DNA of 64,000 bases from Planctomycetaceae bacterium. GTDB lineage: Bacteria > Planctomycetota > Phycisphaerae > Sedimentisphaerales > UBA12454. Both the position numbers and the translations under genes were made by a program. The notes under the pieces were generated by a model. The model was not told the origin of the DNA and made no database searches. It saw only the letters and a list, made by a program, of their open reading frames with translations. Each line of letters opens with the position of its first letter. Positions within the stretch are counted from its first letter, which is position 1. The stretch spans positions 62,001 to 126,000 of the forward strand of contig JAJFVK010000008.1 of the NCBI GenBank assembly GCA_021371795.1. The letters run 5' to 3'. This document shows positions 42,224-49,557 of this stretch, piece after piece.

Positions 42224-43654
42224 ATGGCAAATTTAACGAAACTTGAAGATATCGTATCGCTCTGTAAAAGACGCGGTTTTATATTCCAATCCAGCGAAAT
42301 CTATGGCGGACTGGCAAGCTGCTATGATTACGGCCCGTTAGGTTCCGAACTCAAACGCAACGTCCGCAACGCATGGTGGAAGTACACCGTTCAAATGCGC
42401 GACGATGTCGTCGGTTTGGATTGCAGCATCTTCATGCATCCGCTTGTCTGGAAGGCATCCGGCCACGCTGATAAATTCGCAGACATTGTAACCGTCTGCA
42501 AAAAATGCAACGTTCGCAGCAGAGTTGACCATCTTGCCGATGCTCCGAACAAAACCGCCGAAGGTCTTGCCGGCAAAGTTTGTCCTTCATGCGGAGGCGT
42601 TGGCCAGTTCACAGAGCCAATGCCGTTTCGTCTGATGTTCGAAACACAGATGGGCGCAAACGTTGAAGATTCAATGACGATTTTCCTTCGGCCTGAAACC
42701 GCACAGGGAATTTTTGTTAATTTCAGAAACGTGCTTGATACGACAAGAGTAAAAATTCCATTCGGCATCGCGCAAATCGGAAAAAGCTTCAGAAATGAAG
42801 TTACGACAAAGGCGTTCATTTTCAGAACACGCGAATTCGAACAGGCTGAAATAGAATTTTTCTGCGCACCGGGAACAGATGAGAAATGGTTCGAACACTG
42901 GAAGGAATTCCGCTTTAACTGGTACACCAGTTTGGGCATGAAAAAAGAAAACCTGCGTATGCGTGAGCACGACAAAGATGAACTGGCGCATTACGCAAAA
43001 GGCTGCGTTGACGTTGAATACAAATTCCCGTTCGGCTCCGGTGATTGGCAGGAACTTGAAGGCATCGCAAACAGAACCGATTTCGACCTTCGCCAGCATC
43101 AGCGCGGTATGCGAACATTAAACTCATGGTATGAAAAGAAGGGTGACCTTTCCAAAATAGACCTCAACAGCGAGTCTGAAGATTATCAGAAAGGTCCGCT
43201 TTCTTATTTCGATGAAGAAGCAAAGCAAAGATACATTCCGTACGTAATCGAGCCAAGCGCAGGTATCGACAGAAGCTGTCTTGCGTTTCTTGTTGACGCC
43301 TACGATGAGGATGAAGTCAACGGCGAAAAGAGAAGCGTGCTTCGCTTCCATCCGACACTTGCTCCGGTTAAGGCCGCGATATTCCCGCTGGTCAAAAAAG
43401 ACGGCCTGCCTGAAATCGCGACGAATATGTATAACGATTTGAAAAAATATTTCGCCTGCTATTACGATGAAAAAGGCGCAGTCGGCAGACGCTACCGCAG
43501 ACAGGATGAAGCGGGCACGCCGTACTGTATTACCGTTGACGGCCAGAGCAAAGAAGACCAGACGGTAACAATCCGCGAACGCGACAGTATGAAACAGGAC
43601 AGAATCAATCTTTCGCAGGTAAAACAATACTTGAGGGAAAAATTAGATATTTAA
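42224..43654 (+). CDS. glyS: Glycyl-tRNA synthetase, homodimeric (alpha2) type
   Basis: 476 residues. The eukaryote/archaeal-like single-chain GlyRS: class II motifs GFIFQSSEIYGG and CYDYGPLGSELKRN, a Cys cluster (CKKCNVRSR...CPSCGG) for zinc, FRPETAQGIFVNF (here LRPETAQGIF) with FRNEVTTKAFIFRTREFEQAE, and EPSAGIDRS near the C-terminal catalytic region. It charges glycine without a separate beta chain. AAAGGC precedes the ATG. A small lipoprotein gene follows. Confidence 0.95.
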   Translation: MANLTKLEDIVSLCKRRGFIFQSSEIYGGLASCYDYGPLGSELKRNVRNAWWKYTVQMRDDVVGLDCSIFMHPLVWKASGHADKFADIVTVCKKCNVRSRVDHLADAPNKTAEGLAGKVCPSCGGVGQFTEPMPFRLMFETQMGANVEDSMTIFLRPETAQGIFVNFRNVLDTTRVKIPFGIAQIGKSFRNEVTTKAFIFRTREFEQAEIEFFCAPGTDEKWFEHWKEFRFNWYTSLGMKKENLRMREHDKDELAHYAKGCVDVEYKFPFGSGDWQELEGIANRTDFDLRQHQRGMRTLNSWYEKKGDLSKIDLNSESEDYQKGPLSYFDEEAKQRYIPYVIEPSAGIDRSCLAFLVDAYDEDEVNGEKRSVLRFHPTLAPVKAAIFPLVKKDGLPEIATNMYNDLKKYFACYYDEKGAVGRRYRRQDEAGTPYCITVDGQSKEDQTVTIRERDSMKQDRINLSQVKQYLREKLDI

Positions 43655-43668
43655 ACAGGAGCCTGAAA

Positions 43669-43773
43669 ATGATAAAAAAACATTTGATGGTACTGGTAAT
43701 CGTTTTGCCTATGACAATTATTCTTACTTCTTGTACATCGAGTGAAAAAAAAACAGACTCAAGAAAGGAATAG
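43669..43773 (+). CDS. Tiny lipoprotein (34 residues)
   Basis: An ORF too short to be called automatically: AGGAG at 43657-43661, ATG at 43669. A hydrophobic signal segment (LMVLVIVLPMTIILTSC) ends in a lipobox Cys at 22, followed by about a dozen hydrophilic residues. It resembles small entericidin-like or colicin-lysis-like lipoproteins in size, but no homology is recognised. It is four bases before the next gene's start. Confidence 0.6.
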   Translation: MIKKHLMVLVIVLPMTIILTSCTSSEKKTDSRKE

Positions 43774-43777
43774 TAAA

Positions 43778-44233
43778 ATGGTATTTGACAGTATTAAGAA
43801 TTACAAACTTTACACAAACTTATCGCCTCGCATCGCACAGGCGTTAAAAATAGCCGCTGAAACGGATTTCAGCAAAATAAAAGAAGGCAAGTATGTTGTT
43901 GATGGCGAAAATCTGTTTTATATCGTTCAGTCTTACAAAACTGGACCACTTCTTGAAAAAATTGAAGCCCACAAAAAATATATCGATATTCAGTTTATGG
44001 TCAAAGGCTCTGAACGAATGGGTTATGCCAATATAAATGGAATGAAAATACATACTCCTTACGATGAAGAAAAAGACGTAATGTTTTTTCACGCCGACAA
44101 AAGTATAAACTATGTTGATATTAAAGAAGGAATGTTTACGATATTCTGGCCGACAGATGCTCACATGCCCGGCAGGCAGATTGATAAACCGCAGGACGTT
44201 GTAAAGGTTGTGTTTAAAGTTAAGGTTGACTAA
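43778..44233 (+). CDS. YhcH/YjgK/YiaL family protein (DUF386)
   Basis: 151 residues with a cupin-like barrel. Family features are the MVFDSIKNYKLY start, a KYIDIQFMVKGSERMGYAN segment and the C-terminal MFTIFWPTDAHMPGRQ with GD/HMP metal site. Members such as NanQ and YiaL act as sugar anomerases or in sialic-acid and xylose pathways; no such pathway is near. AAGGA at 43765-43769 fixes the ATG at 43778. It is followed two bases later by asnS. Confidence 0.88.
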   Translation: MVFDSIKNYKLYTNLSPRIAQALKIAAETDFSKIKEGKYVVDGENLFYIVQSYKTGPLLEKIEAHKKYIDIQFMVKGSERMGYANINGMKIHTPYDEEKDVMFFHADKSINYVDIKEGMFTIFWPTDAHMPGRQIDKPQDVVKVVFKVKVD

Positions 44234-44235
44234 AA

Positions 44236-45741
44236 ATGTTTAACGACATTGTGAAAATCGTCAATTTAAAAAACTTCGCTGAAAAGGAAGTAACAATCGG
44301 CGGATGGGTTTACCATTCACGTCCGAGCGGAAAATTAATCTTCATCGTTATTCGAGACGGCAGCGGTCTTTGCCAGTGTGTTATCGAAAAGGGCAAAATC
44401 AGCGATGAGCTTTTCGAGCAGATTAAAAAGCTCGGCGCCGAATCGTCGCTGACAATTACCGGCACTGTTCGCAAAGACGAACGAAGCGTCGGCGGATATG
44501 AGATTGTCGTCAGCGGTGCGAAAATTTTGTGCGAATCTGTCGATTATCCGATTACGCCAAAGCAGCACGGCATCGATTTTCTTTTGAAAAATCGTCATCT
44601 GCATTTGCGTTCGCAAAAGCAGTGGTGCATCGGCAAAATCCGTCATACTGTCGTTAACGCAATCAGGCAGTTTTTCAATGATAATGGTTTCACACTTGTT
44701 GATTCTCCGATTCTTACCGGCATTGTCGGCGAAGAAGCGGGAAGTTTATTTAATGTCGATTATTTCGGTATGCCGGCGTTTCTTTCGCAGACCGGCCAGC
44801 TTCATCTCGAATGCGCAGCGTTGAGTTTCGGCAGAGTTTATTGTTTCGGCCCGACGTTTAGAGCGGAAAAAAGCAAGACGCGAAGGCATTTGACGGAATT
44901 TTGGATGGTCGAGCCGGAAATTGCATTCATAGATTTGCCGGGACTTCTGGAAGTTGCTGAAAATTTTGTTTCGTTCGTCGTGCAGAAGGTTCTTAGCGAT
45001 AACGAATCGGAATTGCAAACTTTGGGCGCAAATATTGAATCGCTCAAGAAAATCGTTCCGCCTTTTTACAGGCTTACATATACGCAGGCGCACGAAATTC
45101 TGACAAGTCAGAAAACACAGGATTTTATGGTTGCGCAGTTGGCTGATTTCAAAAATCAGAAACAGGAAATTGAAAATAAAATTACCGCTTTGGAAGCAGA
45201 AGCAAAAGGTCAAATCAAACAATGGCGTCAGGATAAAATCGCTGCTGAATTGATTGACCTGCGAAGCGACCTTGCGGAAGTCGAAACGAAAATTGAAAAT
45301 AATCCAAAGCACGCGCAGCTCGCATCAGAATTCAAGTGGGGCGAGGATTTGGGCGGAAGCGATGAGACAATTATTTCGTTAATGCACGATAAACCAATTT
45401 TTGTAACGCATTATCCTCGTGAAGCGAAAGCGTTTTATATGAAACAGGATGAAGACCCGAGGGTAGTGCAGAATTTTGATATGCTCGCACCGGCCGGCTT
45501 TGGCGAAATCATCGGCGGCTCAATGCGCGAAGACAGCTTCGATAAACTGCTTGAAAAGATAAATGAGCACAAATACAAACTCGAAAATTATCAGTGGTAC
45601 CTCGATTTGCGAAGATACGGCTCTGTTCCGCACGGCGGTTTCGGCTTGGGCGTTGAAAGAACACTCGCGTGGATTACCGGCGAAAAACATATCCGCCAGT
45701 GTATCCCATTCCCAAGAATGATGGACAAAATTTTAATTTAA
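44236..45741 (+). CDS. asnS: Asparaginyl-tRNA synthetase with a coiled-coil insertion
   Basis: 501 residues against about 430-465 for most. The OB anticodon domain (VTIGGWVYHSRPSGK), the class II motif 2 (YCFGPTFRAEKSKTRRHLTEFW) and motif 3 (GFGLGVERTLAWI) are intact. Between YTQAHEIL (about 281) and EFKWGEDLGG (about 360) a charged coiled coil of about 75 residues is inserted in the catalytic domain. AsnRS rather than AspRS is indicated by the RHLTEFWMVEPE segment and overall pattern. It forms an operon with the YhcH gene. Confidence 0.93.
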   Translation: MFNDIVKIVNLKNFAEKEVTIGGWVYHSRPSGKLIFIVIRDGSGLCQCVIEKGKISDELFEQIKKLGAESSLTITGTVRKDERSVGGYEIVVSGAKILCESVDYPITPKQHGIDFLLKNRHLHLRSQKQWCIGKIRHTVVNAIRQFFNDNGFTLVDSPILTGIVGEEAGSLFNVDYFGMPAFLSQTGQLHLECAALSFGRVYCFGPTFRAEKSKTRRHLTEFWMVEPEIAFIDLPGLLEVAENFVSFVVQKVLSDNESELQTLGANIESLKKIVPPFYRLTYTQAHEILTSQKTQDFMVAQLADFKNQKQEIENKITALEAEAKGQIKQWRQDKIAAELIDLRSDLAEVETKIENNPKHAQLASEFKWGEDLGGSDETIISLMHDKPIFVTHYPREAKAFYMKQDEDPRVVQNFDMLAPAGFGEIIGGSMREDSFDKLLEKINEHKYKLENYQWYLDLRRYGSVPHGGFGLGVERTLAWITGEKHIRQCIPFPRMMDKILI

Positions 45742-45743
45742 TT

Positions 45744-45770
45744 AACCACGAATGAACACGAATTAACGCT
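45744..45770. repeat. CACGAA-type short-period repeat after asnS
   Basis: ACCACGAATGAACACGAATTAACGCTAATG, of period about 11. It runs into the start codon of the next gene. Confidence 0.6.
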
Positions 45771-45771
45771 A

Positions 45772-46557
45772 ATGAAGAAAAAAGATTTAATAAAATTGGT
45801 AAAAAATCCAAAGTTCATAAGCGGGATTTATAATTATTGCGACAGGTGGTGTGAGAGATGTCAGTTCACATCCCGATGTCTGAATTTCGAGACGTGTGAG
45901 GGTGAATTCGATACTCCGGAATCCAAAGACATCAATAATAAAGCATTCTGGGATAAAATGCAGGAAGTTTTTGCGGCTACTGCGGAAATGATTAAGGAAA
46001 GTGCCGAAGAGATGGGTGTTGACCTTAATGCTATTGAAGATGGAGAATACGAAAGGCATCGGGAAAACGTCAGGAAATTTACCGACGAACAGCCATATAC
46101 TAAAATTGCACTCGAATATACAAAAATAGTTTCCGAATGGTTTGAATCAAATAAAGCATTACTCGAACAAAAAGCTGACGAGTTAATGGTGCATTTAGAA
46201 GCGGAAATCCCCGGCACAAAACCTGATAAGGAAGCGGCTAAAATCAGAGACTGTATGGATATAATCGGCTGGTATCAGCATCAGATATATGTGAAACTAT
46301 GCAGGGCAACAAGCGGCCTGTTTAAAAGCGAGGTTGAAGATTTCGAATATTGCAAGGAAGATGCGGACGGTTCAGCAAAAGTTGCAATTATAGGAATTGA
46401 ACGTTCTATCGCGGCGTGGGGTGGAATGCTTAATTGTTTTTCTGAACAGGAAAAAACTATTCTCGATATTCTTGTAAAATTGAAAACACTATTAAAACTT
46501 GTTGAAAAATCATTTCCTGATGCAAGAGCATTTGTCAGACCCGGACTGGATGAATAA
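45772..46557 (+). CDS. Conserved protein of unknown function with N-terminal Cys cluster
   Basis: 261 residues. The first 45 residues hold a compact cysteine cluster (YNYCDRWCERCQFTSRCLNF then ETCEG), likely a zinc or Fe-S site. The remainder is helical, with charged amphipathic helices (residues about 60-110 and 180-240). I do not recognise a named domain. The ATG at 45772 is part of the CACGAA repeat upstream, and no Shine-Dalgarno is visible. It is convergent with the ferredoxin-like gene. Confidence 0.75.
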   Translation: MKKKDLIKLVKNPKFISGIYNYCDRWCERCQFTSRCLNFETCEGEFDTPESKDINNKAFWDKMQEVFAATAEMIKESAEEMGVDLNAIEDGEYERHRENVRKFTDEQPYTKIALEYTKIVSEWFESNKALLEQKADELMVHLEAEIPGTKPDKEAAKIRDCMDIIGWYQHQIYVKLCRATSGLFKSEVEDFEYCKEDADGSAKVAIIGIERSIAAWGGMLNCFSEQEKTILDILVKLKTLLKLVEKSFPDARAFVRPGLDE

Positions 46558-46559
46558 TT

Positions 46560-47261
46560 TTATTTTATCTGACCGTCGAGGCTGATTGTAATATCTTTAA
46601 ACTCAAAATCTTTTCCGCTGTTTGCGATTGCCTGCTGAACGATTCTTACCAAACCAAAACAGCAGGGCACTTCCATATGCACAACAGTAAGACTTTTTAT
46701 ACTGCCTGATTTTATGATGTGCGTCAGCTTTTCAATATAAGGTTCGACGTCATTTAACTTGGGACATGCAATAATTATCTTATGGTCTTTGAGCAGTTTG
46801 CTGTGAAAATCGCCCATCGCGAACGGCACGCAATCGGCCGTCAAAAGCAAATCGGCATCCTGCAAAAATGGAGCGTTCGGTGAAATTAGATTGAGCTGCA
46901 CCGGCCAGTGAGTAAGCTGTGAAGTTGTGTCGCCTTGCGCGGCATCTTTTTTTGCGAATTGTTTTGCCATTGTGCCGGGGCATACAAAGCCGTGTCCGTG
47001 CGCGGCCTGCGGTTTGTTTTCATTTTCGAGATGTTTTTTCACAGCTTCTTCATTGAAATCTGCGGATTCTCTTTGTTCGATTGTAATGGCATCCATAGGG
47101 CAATGGCCCAGGCACGCGCCCAGGCCGTCGCAGTATGTTTCGCTGACAAGTTTTGCCTTGCCGTTGATTAATTTTATTGCGCCCTCGGCACACGCAGTAA
47201 CGCATTTGCCGCAGCCGTTGCATTTTTCTTCGTCGATTTTTACGATATTTCTAATAGCCAT
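46560..47261 (-). CDS. Ferredoxin-like protein with two [4Fe-4S] clusters
   Basis: 233 residues. The N-terminal ferredoxin domain has EEKCNGCGKCVTACAEGAI (C-x2-C-x2-C-x3-C) and CDGLGACLGHCPMDAI (an altered C-x5-C-x3-C set), so the second cluster may have one ligand less than usual. A C-terminal domain of about 150 residues contains a CVPFAMGDFHSKLLKDHKII segment and VVHMEVPCCFGLVRIV, as in iron-sulfur-containing proteins found beside hydrogenase or Hcp genes. It may supply electrons to the Hcp encoded downstream of the Rrf2 regulator. Confidence 0.85.
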   Translation of the reverse strand: MAIRNIVKIDEEKCNGCGKCVTACAEGAIKLINGKAKLVSETYCDGLGACLGHCPMDAITIEQRESADFNEEAVKKHLENENKPQAAHGHGFVCPGTMAKQFAKKDAAQGDTTSQLTHWPVQLNLISPNAPFLQDADLLLTADCVPFAMGDFHSKLLKDHKIIIACPKLNDVEPYIEKLTHIIKSGSIKSLTVVHMEVPCCFGLVRIVQQAIANSGKDFEFKDITISLDGQIK

Positions 47262-47281
47262 AATTTTCCCGCCGCATTTCG

Positions 47282-47338
47282 TGTAGGGGCGAACCTATGT
47301 GTTCGCCCATTTGGCAGACACGCAGGTCTGCCCCTACA
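47282..47338. repeat. Palindromic multi-hairpin spacer element
   Basis: Outer arms TGTAGGGGC/GCCCCTACA enclose two hairpins, GGGCGAAC-GTTCGCCC and GGCAGAC-GTCTGCC. This resembles a known class of widespread intergenic palindromes (TAGGGGCGAACC...GGTCTGCCCC). It lies between the ferredoxin and cupin genes. Confidence 0.8.
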
Positions 47339-47348
47339 TTAGTCATAG

Positions 47349-47699
47349 TTAAGCTCGAATCATAATCAAAAGCATTTTAAATTTTTCTTTCGCCTGCACA
47401 GCGTGCGGGACATTGGCGGGCATAATCACAATCTGACCCGCCTTTGCCTTAACTTTTTTTCCGCCGATGGTCAGAACCGCAGAGCCGTCAACAATTTGCA
47501 CGGTTGCGTCATACGGTGCCTGGTGTTCGCTCAAGCCCTGACCGGCATCGAAAGCGAAAAGTGTTACTGTGCCGACGGATTTGTCGATTATCGTTTTGCT
47601 GACAACTGAATCAGCCGAATATTCGATAAGACTGTTTAAATCAGCGGCCTTTGCCAAACAATTTTTGAGAACAGTATTTTTACTTTTCGCTTTTTTCAT
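47349..47699 (-). CDS. Small cupin-domain protein
   Basis: 116 residues, single cupin barrel. The motifs SEHQAPYDATVQIVDGSAVLTIGG and MPANVPHAVQAKEKFKMLL include the metal-binding residues H/E and H. The substrate is unknown. It lies downstream of hcp on the same strand with 13 bases between, so it belongs to the hcp operon and may help in redox or NO stress response. It ends with a partner repeat. Confidence 0.8.
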   Translation of the reverse strand: MKKAKSKNTVLKNCLAKAADLNSLIEYSADSVVSKTIIDKSVGTVTLFAFDAGQGLSEHQAPYDATVQIVDGSAVLTIGGKKVKAKAGQIVIMPANVPHAVQAKEKFKMLLIMIRA

Positions 47700-47712
47700 A
47701 AAATATCATCCT

Positions 47713-48996
47713 TTAACCCAACATTTCAGCCATATCTTTTTCCGGATCGCCGATTGGTTTGATATTGTATTTTTCGACGAGGAAATTCAAAACGTTCGGC
47801 GATACGAACGCCGGCAGAGACGGTCCAAGTCGAATATTTTTTACGCCCATATAAAGCAGTGTCAGCAGAATCGCGACTGCTTTCTGTTCATACCACGACA
47901 CGACGAAAGACAGCGGCAAATCGTTTACACTGCATTTAAAAGCATCAGCGAGTGCCAAAGCGATTTTTACTGCTGAATAGCAATCGTTGCATTGGCCTGT
48001 ATCGATCAGACGCGGTATGCCGTCAATCGTACCGAAATCATGATAATTGAATCTGAATTTTCCACAGGCTGCGGTCAGAATTACACAGTCCTTCGGCACA
48101 AGTTCGGCGACTCTTGTAAAGTAATTTCTTCCCGGCTTCGCGCCGTCGCAGCCGCCGATGAAGAAGAAGCGTTTGATTTTGCCTGCTTTGACCGCGGCGA
48201 TAATTTTATCCGCAAGTCCCAGCACGGCTGTATAATGAAAACCTGTGCTCAATGTTCCGACTTTGTTTTCTTTCAGCGGCGCGGACTTCAGCGCTTTATC
48301 AATCACCTTGCTGAAATCACGGCCTTTAATATGTTCAACGCCCGCGCAGCCCGCAATGCCGCAGGTAAAAATTCTGTCTTTATAGCTGTCTTTCGGCAGC
48401 ATAATGCAATTTGTTGTTACGAGAATCGAGCCGGAGAATGCGTCAAATTCTGTGCGCTGGTTTTGCCACGCGGTTCCGTAATGGCCGACCAGATGCTTAT
48501 ATTTTCGCAGTTGAGGATATCCGTGTGCAGGCAGCATTTCGCCATGAGTATAAATATTGATTCCTTTGCCTTCAGTCTGTTTCAAAAGTTCGAGCAAATC
48601 CAAAAGGTCGTGTCCTGTAACGACGATGCCGAGGCCTGCCTTAGTGCCTGCGCAAACTGTCGCCGGAGTCGGAGCGCCGAATTTCTCAACATGAGCGTCG
48701 TTGAGCATTTGCATTGTTTTCAAATTTATTTTGCCGGCCTTTAGAACAAGCTCTATATGTCTGTTCAAATCGAAATCGACGTTAGTGAGCGTCGAGAAAA
48801 GCGCTTCGTGCATAAAGCCGTCAACTTCAGGGTCGATTTTGCCAAGCTCTCTTGCGTGATATGCATAAGCCGCGATACCTTTGAGGCCGAACACGAGAAT
48901 GTCCTGCAAGCTCTGAATATCAGGGTCTTTGCCGCAAACCCCCGTTTTTGTACAGCCTGTCCCACCCGCGGTCTGTTCACATTGATAACAAAACAT
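47713..48996 (-). CDS. hcp: Hybrid cluster protein, short class (hydroxylamine/NO reductase family)
   Basis: About 427 residues, against about 540-550 for class I. The N-terminal cluster site is MFCYQCEQTAGGTGCTKTGV with Cys spacing C-x2-C-x8-C-x5-C. The hybrid-cluster ligands appear in ACAGVEH-like, CDGAKPGR, CGKFRF and NDCYSAVKIA segments. Hcp proteins reduce hydroxylamine in vitro and NO to N2O in vivo, and act in protein S-nitrosylation. The shortness, from loss of part of domain 1, marks class III. The ATG at 48996 follows AGGAGA. Confidence 0.92.
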   Translation of the reverse strand: MFCYQCEQTAGGTGCTKTGVCGKDPDIQSLQDILVFGLKGIAAYAYHARELGKIDPEVDGFMHEALFSTLTNVDFDLNRHIELVLKAGKINLKTMQMLNDAHVEKFGAPTPATVCAGTKAGLGIVVTGHDLLDLLELLKQTEGKGINIYTHGEMLPAHGYPQLRKYKHLVGHYGTAWQNQRTEFDAFSGSILVTTNCIMLPKDSYKDRIFTCGIAGCAGVEHIKGRDFSKVIDKALKSAPLKENKVGTLSTGFHYTAVLGLADKIIAAVKAGKIKRFFFIGGCDGAKPGRNYFTRVAELVPKDCVILTAACGKFRFNYHDFGTIDGIPRLIDTGQCNDCYSAVKIALALADAFKCSVNDLPLSFVVSWYEQKAVAILLTLLYMGVKNIRLGPSLPAFVSPNVLNFLVEKYNIKPIGDPEKDMAEMLG

Positions 48997-49019
48997 AATA
49001 TCTCCTTTCAAAATTTTTA

Positions 49020-49427
49020 TTATTTTCCACTTAGTAATTTATCAAGCGTTGTTTCTTTTAACGCGTCTTCGATATACTTTTGCAAAGATGCCAGTTTCTT
49101 ACTAACCTGACATTTAGGTCTGTGTGGACAGCTTTTGGCGTTAACAACACACTGGCTGAAACACACATCGCCCTGAATCGCACGTATTACGTCGTGCAGG
49201 TTTATTTTCTTTGGTTCTCTGGCCAGCTCAAATCCGCCCGCTGCGCCCATACGGCTTCCTACCAGTTTCGCCGCTGAAAGTTTCTGCAGCAGTTTGCAGG
49301 CGATAGGTTCAGACACATCCTGATTCTTCGCGAGCTGTCTTGCCGGTATCGGCTGTCCGCCGTAATTCATCGCAAGACCTGCTATCAGTCGCAGAGCATA
49401 ATCGGTATTTCGTCTTATCACATCCAT
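49020..49427 (-). CDS. Rrf2-family [Fe-S] transcriptional regulator of hcp
   Basis: 135 residues. The winged-helix part reads MDVIRRNTDYALRLIAGLA, ARQLAKNQDVSEPIACKLLQKL and GSRMGAAGGFELAREP. Three cysteines near the C-terminus (FSQC-VVNAKSC-PHRPKC) fit the cluster-binding loop of NsrR or IscR. In this family the cluster senses NO, oxygen or Fe-S demand. It precedes hcp, and a promoter with an operator palindrome lies upstream, so it likely controls its own transcription and hcp. Confidence 0.9.
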   Translation of the reverse strand: MDVIRRNTDYALRLIAGLAMNYGGQPIPARQLAKNQDVSEPIACKLLQKLSAAKLVGSRMGAAGGFELAREPKKINLHDVIRAIQGDVCFSQCVVNAKSCPHRPKCQVSKKLASLQKYIEDALKETTLDKLLSGK

Positions 49428-49454
49428 CTTTATACCTGAACATTAACATTAAGT

Positions 49455-49489
49455 AAGACTAATATAGTCTTATATCGGCAATATGTCAA
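49455..49489 (-). promoter_or_regulatory. Rrf2-hcp promoter with AAGACT-N5-AGTCTT operator
   Basis: On the minus strand, TTGACA (49489-49484), 17-base spacer, TATATT (49466-49461). A perfect 6-base-arm palindrome AAGACT-N5-AGTCTT (49455-49471) covers the -10. This arrangement predicts repression by the adjacent Rrf2 protein. Confidence 0.75.
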
Positions 49490-49557
49490 GAAAGTTTCAA
49501 AAAAAATTTAAAATTATTTCATAGATGCTTTGACGAAGTCAAGTTCCGCTTGAGATA

